Below are positions 50,285 through 60,388 of a DNA stretch of 64,000 nucleotides, piece after piece. Positions within the stretch are counted from its first letter, which is position 1. Every line of letters begins with the position of its first letter. The notes under the pieces were generated by a model, which was not told the DNA's origin, made no database searches, and saw nothing but the letters and a program-made list of their open reading frames with translations. A program made the position numbers and the translations under genes. Source of the DNA: Grifola frondosa (Eukaryota > Basidiomycota > Agaricomycetes > Polyporales > Grifolaceae); contig LUGG01000023.1 of NCBI GenBank assembly GCA_001683735.1, forward strand, positions 992,001 to 1,056,000. The letters are read 5' to 3'.

Positions 50285-50619
50285 AGAATGTCCAGAACAC
50301 ACCAGCTCTTTTCAAAAGTCCAGCACAACCTAGGCTTATTGGAAGAGACCCTCAAATTCAGGGCATACTAGGTTAGGACACCATTTTGGAGGCCAAGACA
50401 AGCCCAGGCAAGTCCCAGGACCACCTGGACAATAAGCCTAGACCAATATATAGGACACCAGAAAGTTCCAGAAAATCTGGCCCTTTCTCAGAAAGCCCAG
50501 AGTGACCTAGGTTTATCAAAAGTACCCTCAAATCTGGGGTGTTGACAGTTAAAGACCCCAATTTGCAAGCCCAGATGAACCCAGGCCAGTTCCATGACCA
50601 CCTGGACCACAAGCCCAGA
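50285..50619 (+). repeat. two direct repeats of about 165 bp in LTR 1
   Basis: Copies at about 50285-50446 and 50453-50619 share ordered blocks: tccaga, ctttt/ctttc, agt-cag, cctagg-ttat, accctcaaat, then ggaccacctggac and aagccagacc-like ends. They lie upstream of the TATA box and the second copy holds a perfect heat-shock element. Confidence 0.6.
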
Positions 50620-50820
50620 CCATCTAGACAAGGCCCAGATATGAAGATCAGGAGGAAAGTAGCAGATATAAATAGAACAGAAGGATTTGGTGCAGAAATG
50701 AGCTAAGAAAGGAAATCTTGTACTAATCATGTAGTTTTTCGTACTTTTGTAACATACCCTAGAAGGTTCCAGAACCAAGTGGAATGGAACATTCTAGAAT
50801 TCCCTCAGGGTATAAAAGCA
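50460..50820 (+). promoter_or_regulatory. heat-shock elements and TATA box of LTR 1
   Basis: Three perfect nGAAnnTTCnnGAAn trimers: 50460-50474 (aGAAagTTCcaGAAa), 50761-50775 (aGAAggTTCcaGAAc) and 50786-50800 (gGAAcaTTCtaGAAt). The last two sit just upstream of TATAAAAGCA at 50811. This is the binding pattern of heat-shock factor trimers, positioned as a proximal promoter. Confidence 0.7.
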
Positions 50821-50907
50821 GCTCAAGCTGGCCCTGAGGAGCAATCAATTTAGTAAGCTCTCAAAGCCCCCAGGAGATCTGACTGACCCCTCTGTGTGAA
50901 TATTCCC

Positions 50908-51178
50908 TTGGATTGTCAACTGTCCAGACTAGATTCTGGAAGCACAAGTCCAAGAAGAGCATCTCAAGGACCCTACAAGGAGATAGGCTAGGTTGAGTAC
51001 TCTGCAGTGAAATATTCTCAGTGGCAAAGAAGCGGATCGCGATACCAAAGAAGTACAAGCCTCAGTATCAGCAAGATTGTATCTTGGACCACTTGACTGT
51101 CCAGACACGAGCTCTGGAAGTGCAAATCCAAGCAAGAAGTCTCAAGGACTCTACGACGAAGTAGACTAGGTTGAGCAC
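50908..51178 (+). repeat. two direct repeats of about 95 bp after the LTR 1 TATA box
   Basis: Copies at about 50908-51000 and 51083-51178 share cttgga--acttgactgtccag-type blocks, ctggaagcac/tgcaa-tccaag, catctcaaggac-ctac and aggctaggttgagtac-like ends. They lie in the presumed transcribed leader. Confidence 0.55.
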
Positions 51179-51499
51179 CCACAGGAATCAGGATTCAAGG
51201 CGATAGCATAGGAAGATAACGGCCACTTGGAACCCCATAATCTGGATCTTCAAAGATCAGAAACCCTCTGATTTCCGAACTCGACTGAGCCTCTGACCGG
51301 AAAAGTAGGAAACCCCGTCACGCTTGGTGCAATTGGAGTATTTGAAGGTTTTAATTTCACATCACCCCACATTTCAGTTTTCACTGAAACCCTCGCACAC
51401 AATTAATCCTTTGTGATAAATTCTGGTCTTGGAATTTATTTCTCACATTGGAACTCTTGACGTAAACTTGATTTTCATCTACCCATACCTTACAAAGAG

Positions 51500-51520
51500 T
51501 TGGAGCCCACCGCGAGGGGG
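51500..51520 (+). other. probable primer-binding site, element 1
   Basis: TTGGAGCCCACCGCGAGGGG directly after the LTR, identical in element 2 (60295-60314). The complement ends in CCA, as a tRNA 3' end would. The tRNA was not identified. Confidence 0.5.
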
Positions 51521-51640
51521 AGTTGAAAGCGATCTTTACAAGAACCCTGAAGTCTATAGGACCGAAATTTGGAGGCAGTTTTGATCTTTACTGATCCATA
51601 CTATCACCCAAGCAAGGCCTTATTAGCAAGAGCAAGCAGC

Positions 51641-53047
51641 ATGTTTACGGATCATCGAGATCCACAGGATAATCACAGTCCATTGTCGGACACCCAGTTT
51701 TCCATGAGCGGATTCAGCAACCGGTCCGCAATGGATATGCCAGTCGAAGGAACCAAGAATGCCCCAAAGTTATTTAGGGGAAATGCAGCAGATGTTCGTC
51801 CATTTCTGCGCCACTTTGAGAAGTTGGCAGCCCTTCATCACTTGACCGCAGCAGAGAAATGTGAATTTGTCACAGATTACTGCTCCAGGCGAGTCAGGGA
51901 GACGATTGAAGGCTTCTCTAGTCATAGAGGAGGAAATTGGGATGAACTACGAGCCAATTTATCGTATACTTTAATGCGACCTGGAGTCAAAGAGATTTAG
52001 GCTCAAGGACCTCCAAGCATTCGCGGCGAGTATAGGCGAGAAGCGATTCACGAATTGAAGGATTGGAGACGTTACCTTAGAAGTTCATCCGGATTGCAGG
52101 ATGGCTTCAAGGTCAAGGGAAACTTACCGAGGATGATTACGCATACTATCTATGGATAGGCTTACCTCCTTCGTTCAGGAAGAGGTTAGAAGCCAGAATC
52201 CTAGCCCTTCATCCCGATGCATGATATGTCGGAACCATTCCAGCCAACAATGATTCAGCAGGCAGCTGAAGGATTGTTAGGAGCAGACCGATTCGATACA
52301 GAAAGGCTCGGATCTGAGGATATATTCAAGGGAGATAGCAGGATAGAGGATTCAGATTATGAAGAGAGCGACGATGATAGGATATCACCAGTCAAGAAAT
52401 CCAAGAGGCGATCGCAAGGAGATCACGAGTTAAGTCATCAAGAGCATATGATGACAGTGACTCAGAGGATGACGATGAAGTATCACGACCAGCAGAGCCT
52501 GTGCCCAAGCTGAAGAAGAGTATAGGGAGAGTGGTGAAAGAGTCCCCAAAGGAGCCAGAGGAGTCAGAAATAGACAAACTGGTCAAGCAGATGACTAAGT
52601 TGTCTGTTAATGATCCACAATATGGGATTTTGTTCTTAAAGGCATCCAGCATAAACCCATTGGTTACAAAATGCCTACCACTTCCCAATGTTAATCAGGC
52701 ACCAGCCTTTGGAAGACCAGTTCAAGCAGCAGGACCACCGAGATTCGAGAGGCCAGATCCTAATCGATTCTTACCAGGAAGATATACACCACTATCAGGA
52801 ATAGGGTGTTACGGATGCGAGAACAAGGACACATCATGGGAAATTGCCCAAAGGTTGAGGATTTACTATCTAAGGGACATCTCCTCAAGGATTATCGGGG
52901 ACGATTGACCAATAAAGATGGAATACCTCTCAATCGAAATGGAGCAGGAAATTGGGTACAAGCAATTAAAGATGCAGTGCCACATGTTCATTTCATAACC
53001 TGTGGGGAGCCTCTCTGGAATCAGAAGATGAAGACAATGCAAATGTC
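51641..53047 (+). pseudogene. gag of element 1, frameshifted
   Basis: From MFTDHRDPQDNHSP to the join with the downstream ORF, aligned by eye to the intact Gag of element 2. Recognisable: FRGNAADVRPFLRHFEKLAA, LTAAEKCEFVTDYCSRRV, ETIEGFSSHRGGNWDELRAN, then a break near 51,975, ELKDWRR, DRFDTERLGSEDIFKGDS, an acidic linker, KQMTKLSVNDPQYGILFLKA, and a CCHC knuckle (CYGC...GHIMGNC) split by one missing base near 52,815. At least three shifts. Confidence 0.75.
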
Positions 53048-54571
53048 ATGGTCTTGCCTGCAGAAAGGACTCAAAAAGAGACGAGAACTTACCGGAAGCA
53101 GCCTTATGAAAGTGCAAAGCCTTCCATGCCTAGCAAAGGAAGGCAGAGGGAAGCCCCTCCCCATACACCTGCTTATAGTCCCCAGCCAGCAGCATCAAGT
53201 TCATATCCCCGTTTCAAGGAACAGCCATTCGAAGCACAGCAGAGATCATTTGACCCAGATAATGATGCAGATATGGTTGATGATCCAGCCATATCAAGAA
53301 TGCTTAGGAGTCAGCCAGACAGTCTCAAGAATGTGGAGAAGAATCGTGGACCAAATAGGACATCAGCAATTAGCAAAGAAGTGGACCCAGCAGGTATTAT
53401 GAACAGGATCTTGAATATTCCTTTCACAATATCAGTTGGAGAGCTGTTTGGAGTGTCCAAGGAAGTGTCACAGCAATTGCAAAATGTCTTGAAGGTCAAG
53501 AAAGTAGAAGCAGCACCAGGACCAGCAGCAAACCTAGTATCCGGATTTTCAGCAGATCTAGTCTCAGGAATAAATGAGACACGGTCACCCCTCATTCGAT
53601 TGACCATGGATTGCAATGATAAACCAGTAAATTTTATCATTGACACAGGATCCCAATTGAATATAATCAGCGAGAAGATCTGGAAATCCATTGTGCAAAG
53701 ACCGATGGATAAGTCACGAGCCATTAGCATTAATGATGCAAATGGCGGGACAGGAGACTTATTAGGGCTTGTCAGTGATGTGCCTCTTAAATTTGGTCAC
53801 ATAAGCACCAAGTTTAATGCATATGTCGCACCTAACCCTCCATTCGAAGGATTATTAGGGAGACCCTGGCAGCGAACCCATGGTGTAGGAATACGAGAAA
53901 GGGATGAAGGAACCTTCCTTACTTTTAGAGGGCCTCCAGGCCATCCCGATTCAGAAGTCTTTATATCATCACATGAAGACATCGGAAGTGCAGCATCATT
54001 CACGACTATCATTGATGAGAAAGCCACGGACAGTAATCAGCCACAGACATCAGCTAGAATTGAGTCTGTCGATGATGACCCTGGTGAATGCGGTGAAGAG
54101 AGCATTGATGACGAAGAATATGACCCAGATTCAGAAGATGTGGACTCAGACTCAGACAAGGATGACATAGACCCAGATGAAGATTCAGACATGGAAGGTC
54201 TAGCCTCAGAATTCAGGAGAATTACGATAAAGAGAAAAACAGGAACTAGTCGATTGGACACCATGTATGATCACAAGACCCGAGAGATGGCCCTGTACCA
54301 ATCTCTATTGACAGCTCAGATGGAGGATTACCGAGCAAGCCTAACCCGGAAGATTGGTGCAAATACCTTGGTAGCCGATAGTGGGATAGAGTTTTTGAAG
54401 AATGATCCAGGAAATTTTGGACCCCAGATTTTTCTTATTCGGGATGCGCAATTCTTCTTTGAAGACTCTCACTGCAATGGACATGCGATTGTGCAGTTAT
54501 ATCCATATTCCAAAAAGAACATGGAGAAGCTTGGTCGTTTACTCGACGACCTGTTGATACTCATCTTATGA
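53048..54571 (+). CDS. Gag end plus first retropepsin domain, element 1
   Basis: A 507-codon ORF that continues the Gag C-terminus without a break: TRTYRKQPYESAKPSMPSKG, FDPDNDADMVDDPAISRML, then ILNIPFTISVGELFGVSKEV, and an aspartic-protease domain VNFIIDTGSQLNIISEKIWK with LLGRPWQ at its end. After it comes an acidic region (DDEEYDPDSEDVDSDSDKDD) and a linker domain also found in element 2 (IFLIRDAQFFF, GHAIVQLYPYS). The active site needs a dimer in known retropepsins. In element 1 Gag and protease share one frame here, so the element 2 break at the same place is probably a lesion. Cleaves the polyprotein, by analogy. Confidence 0.75.
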   Translation: MVLPAERTQKETRTYRKQPYESAKPSMPSKGRQREAPPHTPAYSPQPAASSSYPRFKEQPFEAQQRSFDPDNDADMVDDPAISRMLRSQPDSLKNVEKNRGPNRTSAISKEVDPAGIMNRILNIPFTISVGELFGVSKEVSQQLQNVLKVKKVEAAPGPAANLVSGFSADLVSGINETRSPLIRLTMDCNDKPVNFIIDTGSQLNIISEKIWKSIVQRPMDKSRAISINDANGGTGDLLGLVSDVPLKFGHISTKFNAYVAPNPPFEGLLGRPWQRTHGVGIRERDEGTFLTFRGPPGHPDSEVFISSHEDIGSAASFTTIIDEKATDSNQPQTSARIESVDDDPGECGEESIDDEEYDPDSEDVDSDSDKDDIDPDEDSDMEGLASEFRRITIKRKTGTSRLDTMYDHKTREMALYQSLLTAQMEDYRASLTRKIGANTLVADSGIEFLKNDPGNFGPQIFLIRDAQFFFEDSHCNGHAIVQLYPYSKKNMEKLGRLLDDLLILIL

Positions 54572-54622
54572 TGTTAACTGCTGAAGGATTGAAGCCCGAT
54601 GTTGTTCCCCAAGTAGCCCAGT

Positions 54623-55474
54623 TTGGACCCACCTGCTGATGGACTAGCACTTGGCATGGTCTACCTCGATCCAATGATTGTAATTCACATGCATGCTGGA
54701 AGCACCACCATTCCATTTGTAGTTGATACAGGATCCCAGATCGACTGTATAAATGCCAATGTATGGAAGTCAGCAAATGGAACAAACCGGGAAATAGGAA
54801 AAGAAGTTACCATCAGGGATGTACAAACCTATGCCATGCATTGGAGCCTGGGATGTGGCCCTATCCATAGGTCACGTAGAGACCCAGACAACCTTGTATA
54901 TCATAGAAGGTTTAGCAGTACCTGGACTTCTTGGCCGACCATGGCAATGGAGGAATGAATTCAGTCTAAGCCACAAGCCGGAAGGAGTGTTTGTAGGGAT
55001 TCGAGACTTTCATGGGGTAAACACCTATGAAATGCTCATTACCAGCCCAGGAATCCAGAAGGCAGTACTGGATAGGACCTTACGATTATGTGCAATGTTA
55101 ACAGCCGAACAGGAGACTGGAGAGATGAATACGCAAACCAGAAGCTCGAGAACCAGCTATCAGAATTCCTGAAGCGACCCACGGAAGATGTACCCTCATA
55201 TCGTTGGGAAGCTACAGATGGAGCACAATTGGTCGGACCAATATTGCTTAATGACCCAGAATGTTGGCAAGATGATGGCAAGCCTCTAACGGAATCCAAG
55301 AATCCAAAAGGACTTACCGAATATGATAGATGGGTTGAAATGGAGAACCACCGTCTGTATGACACTATAAAGGCAACCTACCAATTCCAATTGGGACAGC
55401 CTATGGATGACACTGCTTTCCCAATGGACATAACAGTTAAGAATGCCGATCAGTTCGAGATGAGCCGAATGTAG
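54623..55474 (+). pseudogene. second retropepsin-type domain, element 1 (split)
   Basis: IPFVVDTGSQIDCINANVWK, then IRDVQTYAMHW, and in the neighbouring frame EGLAVPGLLGRPWQWRNEFS and FHGVNTYEMLITSPGIQKAV, followed by a charged region to 55474 (TEYDRWVEMENHRLYDTIKA). Same order as the second protease domain of element 2. A shift near 54,860 and a break from the preceding ORF at 54,571 interrupt it. Confidence 0.65.
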
Positions 55475-55506
55475 AACCGTCAAGTATCAAAGACCAACAG
55501 TATCTG

Positions 55507-56072
55507 TTGCAAGACGTTAAAATGACTATTGATGGAAGACAGCGTGAAGGACATGCAATTCTCCATATGGTATATACTCAGGAGAACTTACGAAAGCCTC
55601 CGGATGGTATCATGGACCCAAGCTTCATAACACCAGATATTGACAATCCCGTGACAAATCAGGAACCCCAAGTTTATAATCAGAATATTCATAGTCCGAT
55701 AATGAGCCTGGAGGAAGACCATTATAATAAATGGAAACAGGATCTTGAAGCAGGTGGATGGGAGTTGGACAATATACAGCTAGAGGGAAGTTTCTAGGAT
55801 GCAAACCCAAGAAGCATGATGATACCCATGGATACCCCCCAGGAAAACAGAAAGGAAGACAAGATGCCAAGATTGAAAACCAAGAAGATAATTTGAAGCA
55901 GGTTATCGAAAAAAGGAGCACAAGCATTGACCAGGCCGGATTGATATTGGACCCAAAAGTTACAAAAGAAACAGTACATGTCTACAGATCCAATATCCAC
56001 ATGCGAACCATTCTAGGCACTAGCAGGGAACACCCCAGCCATCCTAGAATATCAGGGAATCAAGTTAAGTGA
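55507..56072 (+). pseudogene. downstream ORFs of element 1, unrecognised
   Basis: Two overlapping frames (MTIDGRQREGHAILHMVYTQ; GCKPKKHDDTHGYPPGKQKG) with the same AT-rich, Lys/Asp/Gln-rich character as the element's Gag-Pro. No reverse transcriptase motif (YxDD) is seen. They may belong to a region between the proteases and pol, or to scrambled sequence. Confidence 0.4.
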
Positions 56073-56099
56073 ATGAAGAAAAAGGATGCAAAATGACTT

Positions 56100-56560
56100 A
56101 TGGCAGCTTGATTGGGGATGTGTCGGTACCACCAGCTTGAATGGTGACAGTACCAACTCCCTAGTCAACAAGAATCTGCATTAGGAAAATTGCATTCAGA
56201 AAATAATAGAGATGGACTTACGTCGATAGTCTCAATGGCAACAATCTTACCGGTCCGGACAGTTCCACCTTCGAAGAAGCGGACAGAAGAATCAATCTGA
56301 AACTCAGATTAGCATTCCCAGATCGATCGAGATCGAATAGAGCCAAAGGGGACTTACTTCGTAGGACGGCATGTGGAAGTAGGAGTTCAAGAAGGGATTG
56401 AACCAAAAGGAAATTCCATTGCCATTATATAGGCCAAGACTTGACATCACTTACCTCACAGAATTTGATGGGCGCAGCATCGCTAACCGATGAGTCGTTA
56501 AGGTGGCGACAAACAAGTTAATATTACCGGACCAGATTAGGAAACAAGGAACCAAGCATT
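56100..56560 (-). pseudogene. spliced-gene-like fragment between the elements
   Basis: Minus-strand exon-like pieces with good splice signals: SGNINLFVATL, DSSVSDAAPIKFCE (frame offset) then gtaagt; FNPFLNSYFHMPSYE then gtaagt; cag then IDSSVRFFEGGTVRTGKIVA then gtaagt; cag then ILVD-stop-GVGTVTIQAGGTDTS and PIKLP-stop. One internal stop and at least one shift. I do not recognise the family. Confidence 0.35.
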
Positions 56561-58086
56561 AGGACAAGGAATCGGGTTTGATATATAAACCAGGGGCGCA
56601 ACAGGAAATTGATGACAAGTACCCGATGGGGCAAGTTTGTCTGCAGGACGTACCTAGGACTACTCCGTGAATTTCGGACTAGGAATATGCAGGTTGCGGC
56701 ATAAGCCATGAGAGCTATGGGCAATGCATACAGTCAATTCAGGTAGTCAGTATTGTGCCTGGACTCTTGAAGACCCCAGTGGTAAAGCAGGAAGGCGTCG
56801 AGGTCAATGTATATTCAAATTAAAAAAGCACCCATTCACAGGATTAACAGGGAAAGGAACTCCGGTAAAAGAAGAAATTAACTTGTTCCACAAGACTCAT
56901 TAGCCAAGCTCGAGAAGCAATTCAGTTTGCTTGCCTTATTGGAATTCGAGGATAAAATCAAGCTCGCATTGTGCCGAACCCAGTAGCAGATCAAAGCCTA
57001 GTTATTTGGCGAGCGGAAAGAAAAGAACCCAAGTTAGTAACGAATAGGACCCATTTGGTACAGGTAGCATGCAAGACAAGACAGGACACAGGACACAGGA
57101 ACAGGAATGGGCATGAAGCCACCAGAAGAGTTACCAAGGACAAGCATGATTACAGGAAGCTATACCTACCAAGTAGAGATCCAGGAAGCCTTGCTTGATT
57201 GTCATCTGTTTTTGAATACAAATTCAAGTATTTAAAACAAAGGCAATCATGCAACAGTCACGACCAAGCCATGAGTAAGGAGTTTGGTGCGGAGAGCGCT
57301 GTCAGCTGAGCTGATCAGGCCGCAAACTCCTTCAAGATGATGTTGAACAGGATACCCATCAGTTTTGGGTCAAGTAAAGTTGAGGAGTCATCGGACACTT
57401 ATCACGCATTTGGATGTGATGCGAGACGTTCGGTGCCGAAACCAGGAAGTACAGGACAAGAGGAATGTATGAGGTAATGCTAGCCACGGTTTAATGTGAA
57501 CTGTGGGGCGACACAATATTCTGAAAGAAGAAATGTGTCTACGCCAGGCATACAAACGAGAAGTGCGACCGGGTCGCAGTAAAGATATATGGAAAGGAGA
57601 TACAGGAAGAAGAAAAGCAACCTAGGAAAGTGCAAGGTTAAATAGGCCGACAGAGATGAAGCAGGCGAGAGACGTACCAGGATAAGGTCCGAGATGGCAT
57701 GAATATGGCCGATGAACGAGTACCCGACATGCATCGAGTACGAGGGACCTAGCGACAGAAGCCCGAAGTTATCAGTGGGATATATGAAGAGATGAAGCCA
57801 AGAACATACCGCGAAGACACCGGCAGTTCTGAGCGAACTGTGGGGCGGCGGACAGCACCAAGGAAGGACGATGGGTGTCGCTGATAAGCCGAGACATCAG
57901 CGTAGCCCATGGAGAATGCAGGGAACGAATGGAAAAGGACTCACCGAGAATAGGACTGGATGCCACACGCCATGAGCTCTGAGTGCGAATGTGCAGTGCA
58001 ATGGATGTGTGCACACTGACATGGCTGAACGTTCGAATGCCCCACGGTGTGATCATCGTAGGAATGGCCCGGTGTGGAAAGCGCGT
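56561..58086. other. unassigned sequence between the elements
   Basis: No clear gene. On the minus strand two short exon-like stretches contain the near-repeat GCCCCACAGTTCxC (near 57,500 and 57,840), each flanked by GT/AG signals. No 3' LTR of element 1 is seen. Confidence 0.35.
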
Positions 58087-58219
58087 TGTCACGCACCAAA
58101 CGTGGTTGGTACCTGGACAGGGCCAAAATAACCATCTTTGGCAACCAAGTCAACCGAGTGCCGTAATATGCACAGCACACGAAGGTCACCATCGGGATCG
58201 AGTTTAGACATCATCAATC

Positions 58220-58633
58220 ATGTCAAATCTCCACCCAATCCCACCCAATCGACGCATGCCATGGTGCCCCATGGTAATCGATCCTCGGTTCCCCATCCTA
58301 TTATATGACACACTCGCCACCGGATTCGACCTCATGCCACTGTCCGGATTCGTGCACCTCACAGATCGATCCGGAATTACGTTCACGGGCCATATCGACC
58401 ACATCATCCAGTACCAGGAAACACGAATATTCCTCGCCCTTTCTCACATCGACGGCACCTGCACCATTGGTTTCGCAGTACGATACGAGTACGTTCAGCA
58501 TTCGCTCGTCTCCTATGCAATGACCTGGTGGCGATATTCCCTATACGCTGTCAGTCCGGATAACGAGATGACGAAGCCGGAATCCATGATTTACCCTCTT
58601 CACCCGCTTGTAAACGACGACAACCATCGTTAA
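58220..58633 (+). CDS. LTR-encoded 137-residue protein, element 2
   Basis: Intact ORF starting MSNLHPIPPNRRMPWCPMVI about 130 bases inside the LTR, before the TATA box, so it would need its own upstream promoter or transcription from the 3' LTR outward. Contains ILLYDTLATGFDLMPLSGFV, GITFTGHIDHIIQYQETRIF, SHIDGTCTIGFAVRYEYVQH and SYAMTWWRYSLYAV. Soluble, beta-like pattern; no known domain. Element 1 keeps a broken homologue in the same place. Confidence 0.5.
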   Translation: MSNLHPIPPNRRMPWCPMVIDPRFPILLYDTLATGFDLMPLSGFVHLTDRSGITFTGHIDHIIQYQETRIFLALSHIDGTCTIGFAVRYEYVQHSLVSYAMTWWRYSLYAVSPDNEMTKPESMIYPLHPLVNDDNHR

Positions 58634-59261
58634 ATCAAGTAGGATGGGATGGGAAAGCATGGAGGGTCATGAGGAAAAGGAGTGCGGGAAAGAATCAGGT
58701 GCAGGAAAGTCAGGAGACAAGGAGTTGGACACAGCAGGACATCGCGGAAACAGGAAGAAGAAGATCAGGTTAGCAAATTCTGGAAGGGACTGGAAGAAAG
58801 GCAGAGTCCTGGGAAAGTCTGTACAGCCTTTGAAAAGAGAAGCATGGCAATGGTCACAGGGATACACAGCCACAAGCCACCTGAGGTGATGTAGAACAGC
58901 CTTCAGGAGACTCACAGCCCTGGAACCATAGACCATGTGCTTCTCAAAGTGGCAGACTAACTCCCCCAGATTTGTAAGGGCCCTACCCTAGATTTGTGAT
59001 TGCCTTACTAAGGCTGTGCAAATTTATAAGGTAGAGGACCTCCATTAGTCAGGGAATATCTCAAATGGATGACAAAGTCTTCAAGGCTATGTACTCTGTG
59101 AGAGAAAGGTCCTTGAAATGGAGAAAAGGGCACCTTGGGTTTGTAATCCCCTGCCCCAGATTTGTAAGAGCCTTACTAAAGCTATGCAAATCTGAGGGCC
59201 GGGTGACCTAGGAGAGCTCTGATTGGAGGAAGTCAGAGAGGCAGTGCAGGGAGATGCAGCT

Positions 59262-59414
59262 GGAACATTCAGGAAAACACTTTGGAAAGGACTGGAAGAT
59301 TCTAGCACAGTAGTTACCATGGTTTCTTGTGCTGGAGCCTCCCGGAAAGTGCTGGAACAGTCTGAGAAGAAGAGTCCGGGGAGAATTCTGGGCCCTCTCA
59401 AAAGGTATATAAAG
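59262..59414 (+). promoter_or_regulatory. heat-shock element and TATA box of LTR 2
   Basis: One perfect trimer at 59262-59276 (gGAAcaTTCagGAAa), a two-unit site at 59294-59303 (gGAAgaTTCt), and TATATAAAG at 59406-59414. Spacing and content parallel LTR 1. Confidence 0.65.
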
Positions 59415-59833
59415 AGCTCCTTTCTTGCCTTAGAGAGGGCAATAGAATTGGATCCAAGAAATTGGATCCAACAGAACTGGATCAAAAACTGGATCCACCA
59501 GCAGCAGCCAGAAACACAGTCTCCACTGGAATTTGGATCACCCTCCAGATTCCCCCCAGACTCAGCAGACTAGATCACTTGACTGAGGTATCACAGGGAT
59601 ATCTCACGTCATCACAGGTGTGCACATAGGTGTACACACTCAGCCACACAGACACAGCACTTCCCTAACAAGGAGGACCTCCAAGGCGGCAAGGATACCA
59701 TTCTGTATCCCCACCACCCCACTTCACTCCATACCAAATCACACCAGATTTCTACTCTCAAAGTCTCACAGCCAGAAGCAGTCATAGTCAGTTGACTTGC
59801 TTACCACAGTCCGGACATCACTTCAGGAAACCC

Positions 59834-59923
59834 CACAACAGAGGTGGGCAAGGTTGAAGTCTTGGTCCCCAGTTTCCAGGTCACAGCAGTGCAGCAACCC
59901 CATACAGAGGTGGGCAAGGTTGA
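59834..59923 (+). repeat. short direct repeat in LTR 2 leader
   Basis: cacaacagaggtgggcaagg (59834) and catacagaggtgggcaaggt (59901) repeat 67 bp apart, after the TATA box. Confidence 0.6.
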
Positions 59924-60294
59924 CTGTTGATAGGACAGGAAAGAGAAGTCTTCCTCGGAGGGAGCATCAGCAGAAGAACAGGAGACATATCGAGGAGAGG
60001 TAGAAGTGACAAACGTACCGGGCAAGTCATCATCGTATCATCGTTAAACATTCACTTGGGATCGTACCTACCTTCGTGATTGTGATAACACCCCCCAACG
60101 GATTCGGCCAGGCCTATAACTGGGAAAGCAGGAAAAACCCGTCAAGCTTGGTGCAGTATAAAATTGATTTCATACCTCGATTCCCTTCGCGTATATTTCG
60201 CCCTGCCACAGATAGATTTTTCTATTTTGGTTCTGGTGATTATCGAGATTTTTATACAGTGGTTACTATCTCACACCACATACTCACGACAAGA

Positions 60295-60315
60295 TTGGAG
60301 CCCACCGCGAGGGGG
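60295..60315 (+). other. probable primer-binding site, element 2
   Basis: TTGGAGCCCACCGCGAGGGG identical to element 1, directly after the LTR. Confidence 0.5.
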
Positions 60316-60388
60316 AAACAGTTTAGAAGTCTGTTTTTACAGGCATTTCCAATTTGGGAGGTTCAGTTTAGCAATCAGGGTCCCAGTG

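Larger units (their letters stand above)
49473..51494 (+). repeat. 5' LTR of element 1 (about 2.0 kb)
   Basis: Starts TGTCACGCACC and ends at TTACA just before TTGGAGCCCACCGCGAGGGG. Boundaries rest on agreement with element 2: both share the start block, TTGGTACCTGGACAGGGC a few bases in, CCCGTCA-GCTTGGTGCA near the end, and the post-LTR motif. Length is unusual for Ty3/Gypsy LTRs, commonly a few hundred bases. Most of the body has diverged beyond visual alignment with element 2. Confidence 0.65.
49473..56072 (+). mobile_element. Ty3/Gypsy-like retrotransposon, element 1 (degraded)
   Basis: Begins at TGTCACGCACCAAA, the same LTR start as element 2. Contains a long 5' LTR (to about 51,494), a probable primer-binding site, gag remnants, a 507-codon Gag-Pro-like ORF and a second protease domain, then unrecognised ORFs to 56,072. 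Frameshifts are numerous. No reverse transcriptase, integrase or 3' LTR is found before element 2 starts at 58,087, so the right end is truncated or rearranged; the end coordinate marks the last element-like ORF. Lower GC than the preceding 1.5 kb. Confidence 0.75.
58087..60290 (+). repeat. 5' LTR of element 2 (about 2.2 kb)
   Basis: Bounded by TGTCACGCACC and the TTGGAGCCCACC motif at 60,295. TATA box at 59,406. Near 58,966 and 59,153 the block CCCAGATTTGTAAG-GCC recurs, and at 59,834 and 59,902 a 22-base block ACAGAGGTGGGCAAGGTTGA is repeated. The 3' LTR needed to prove the ends is outside the window. Confidence 0.65.
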
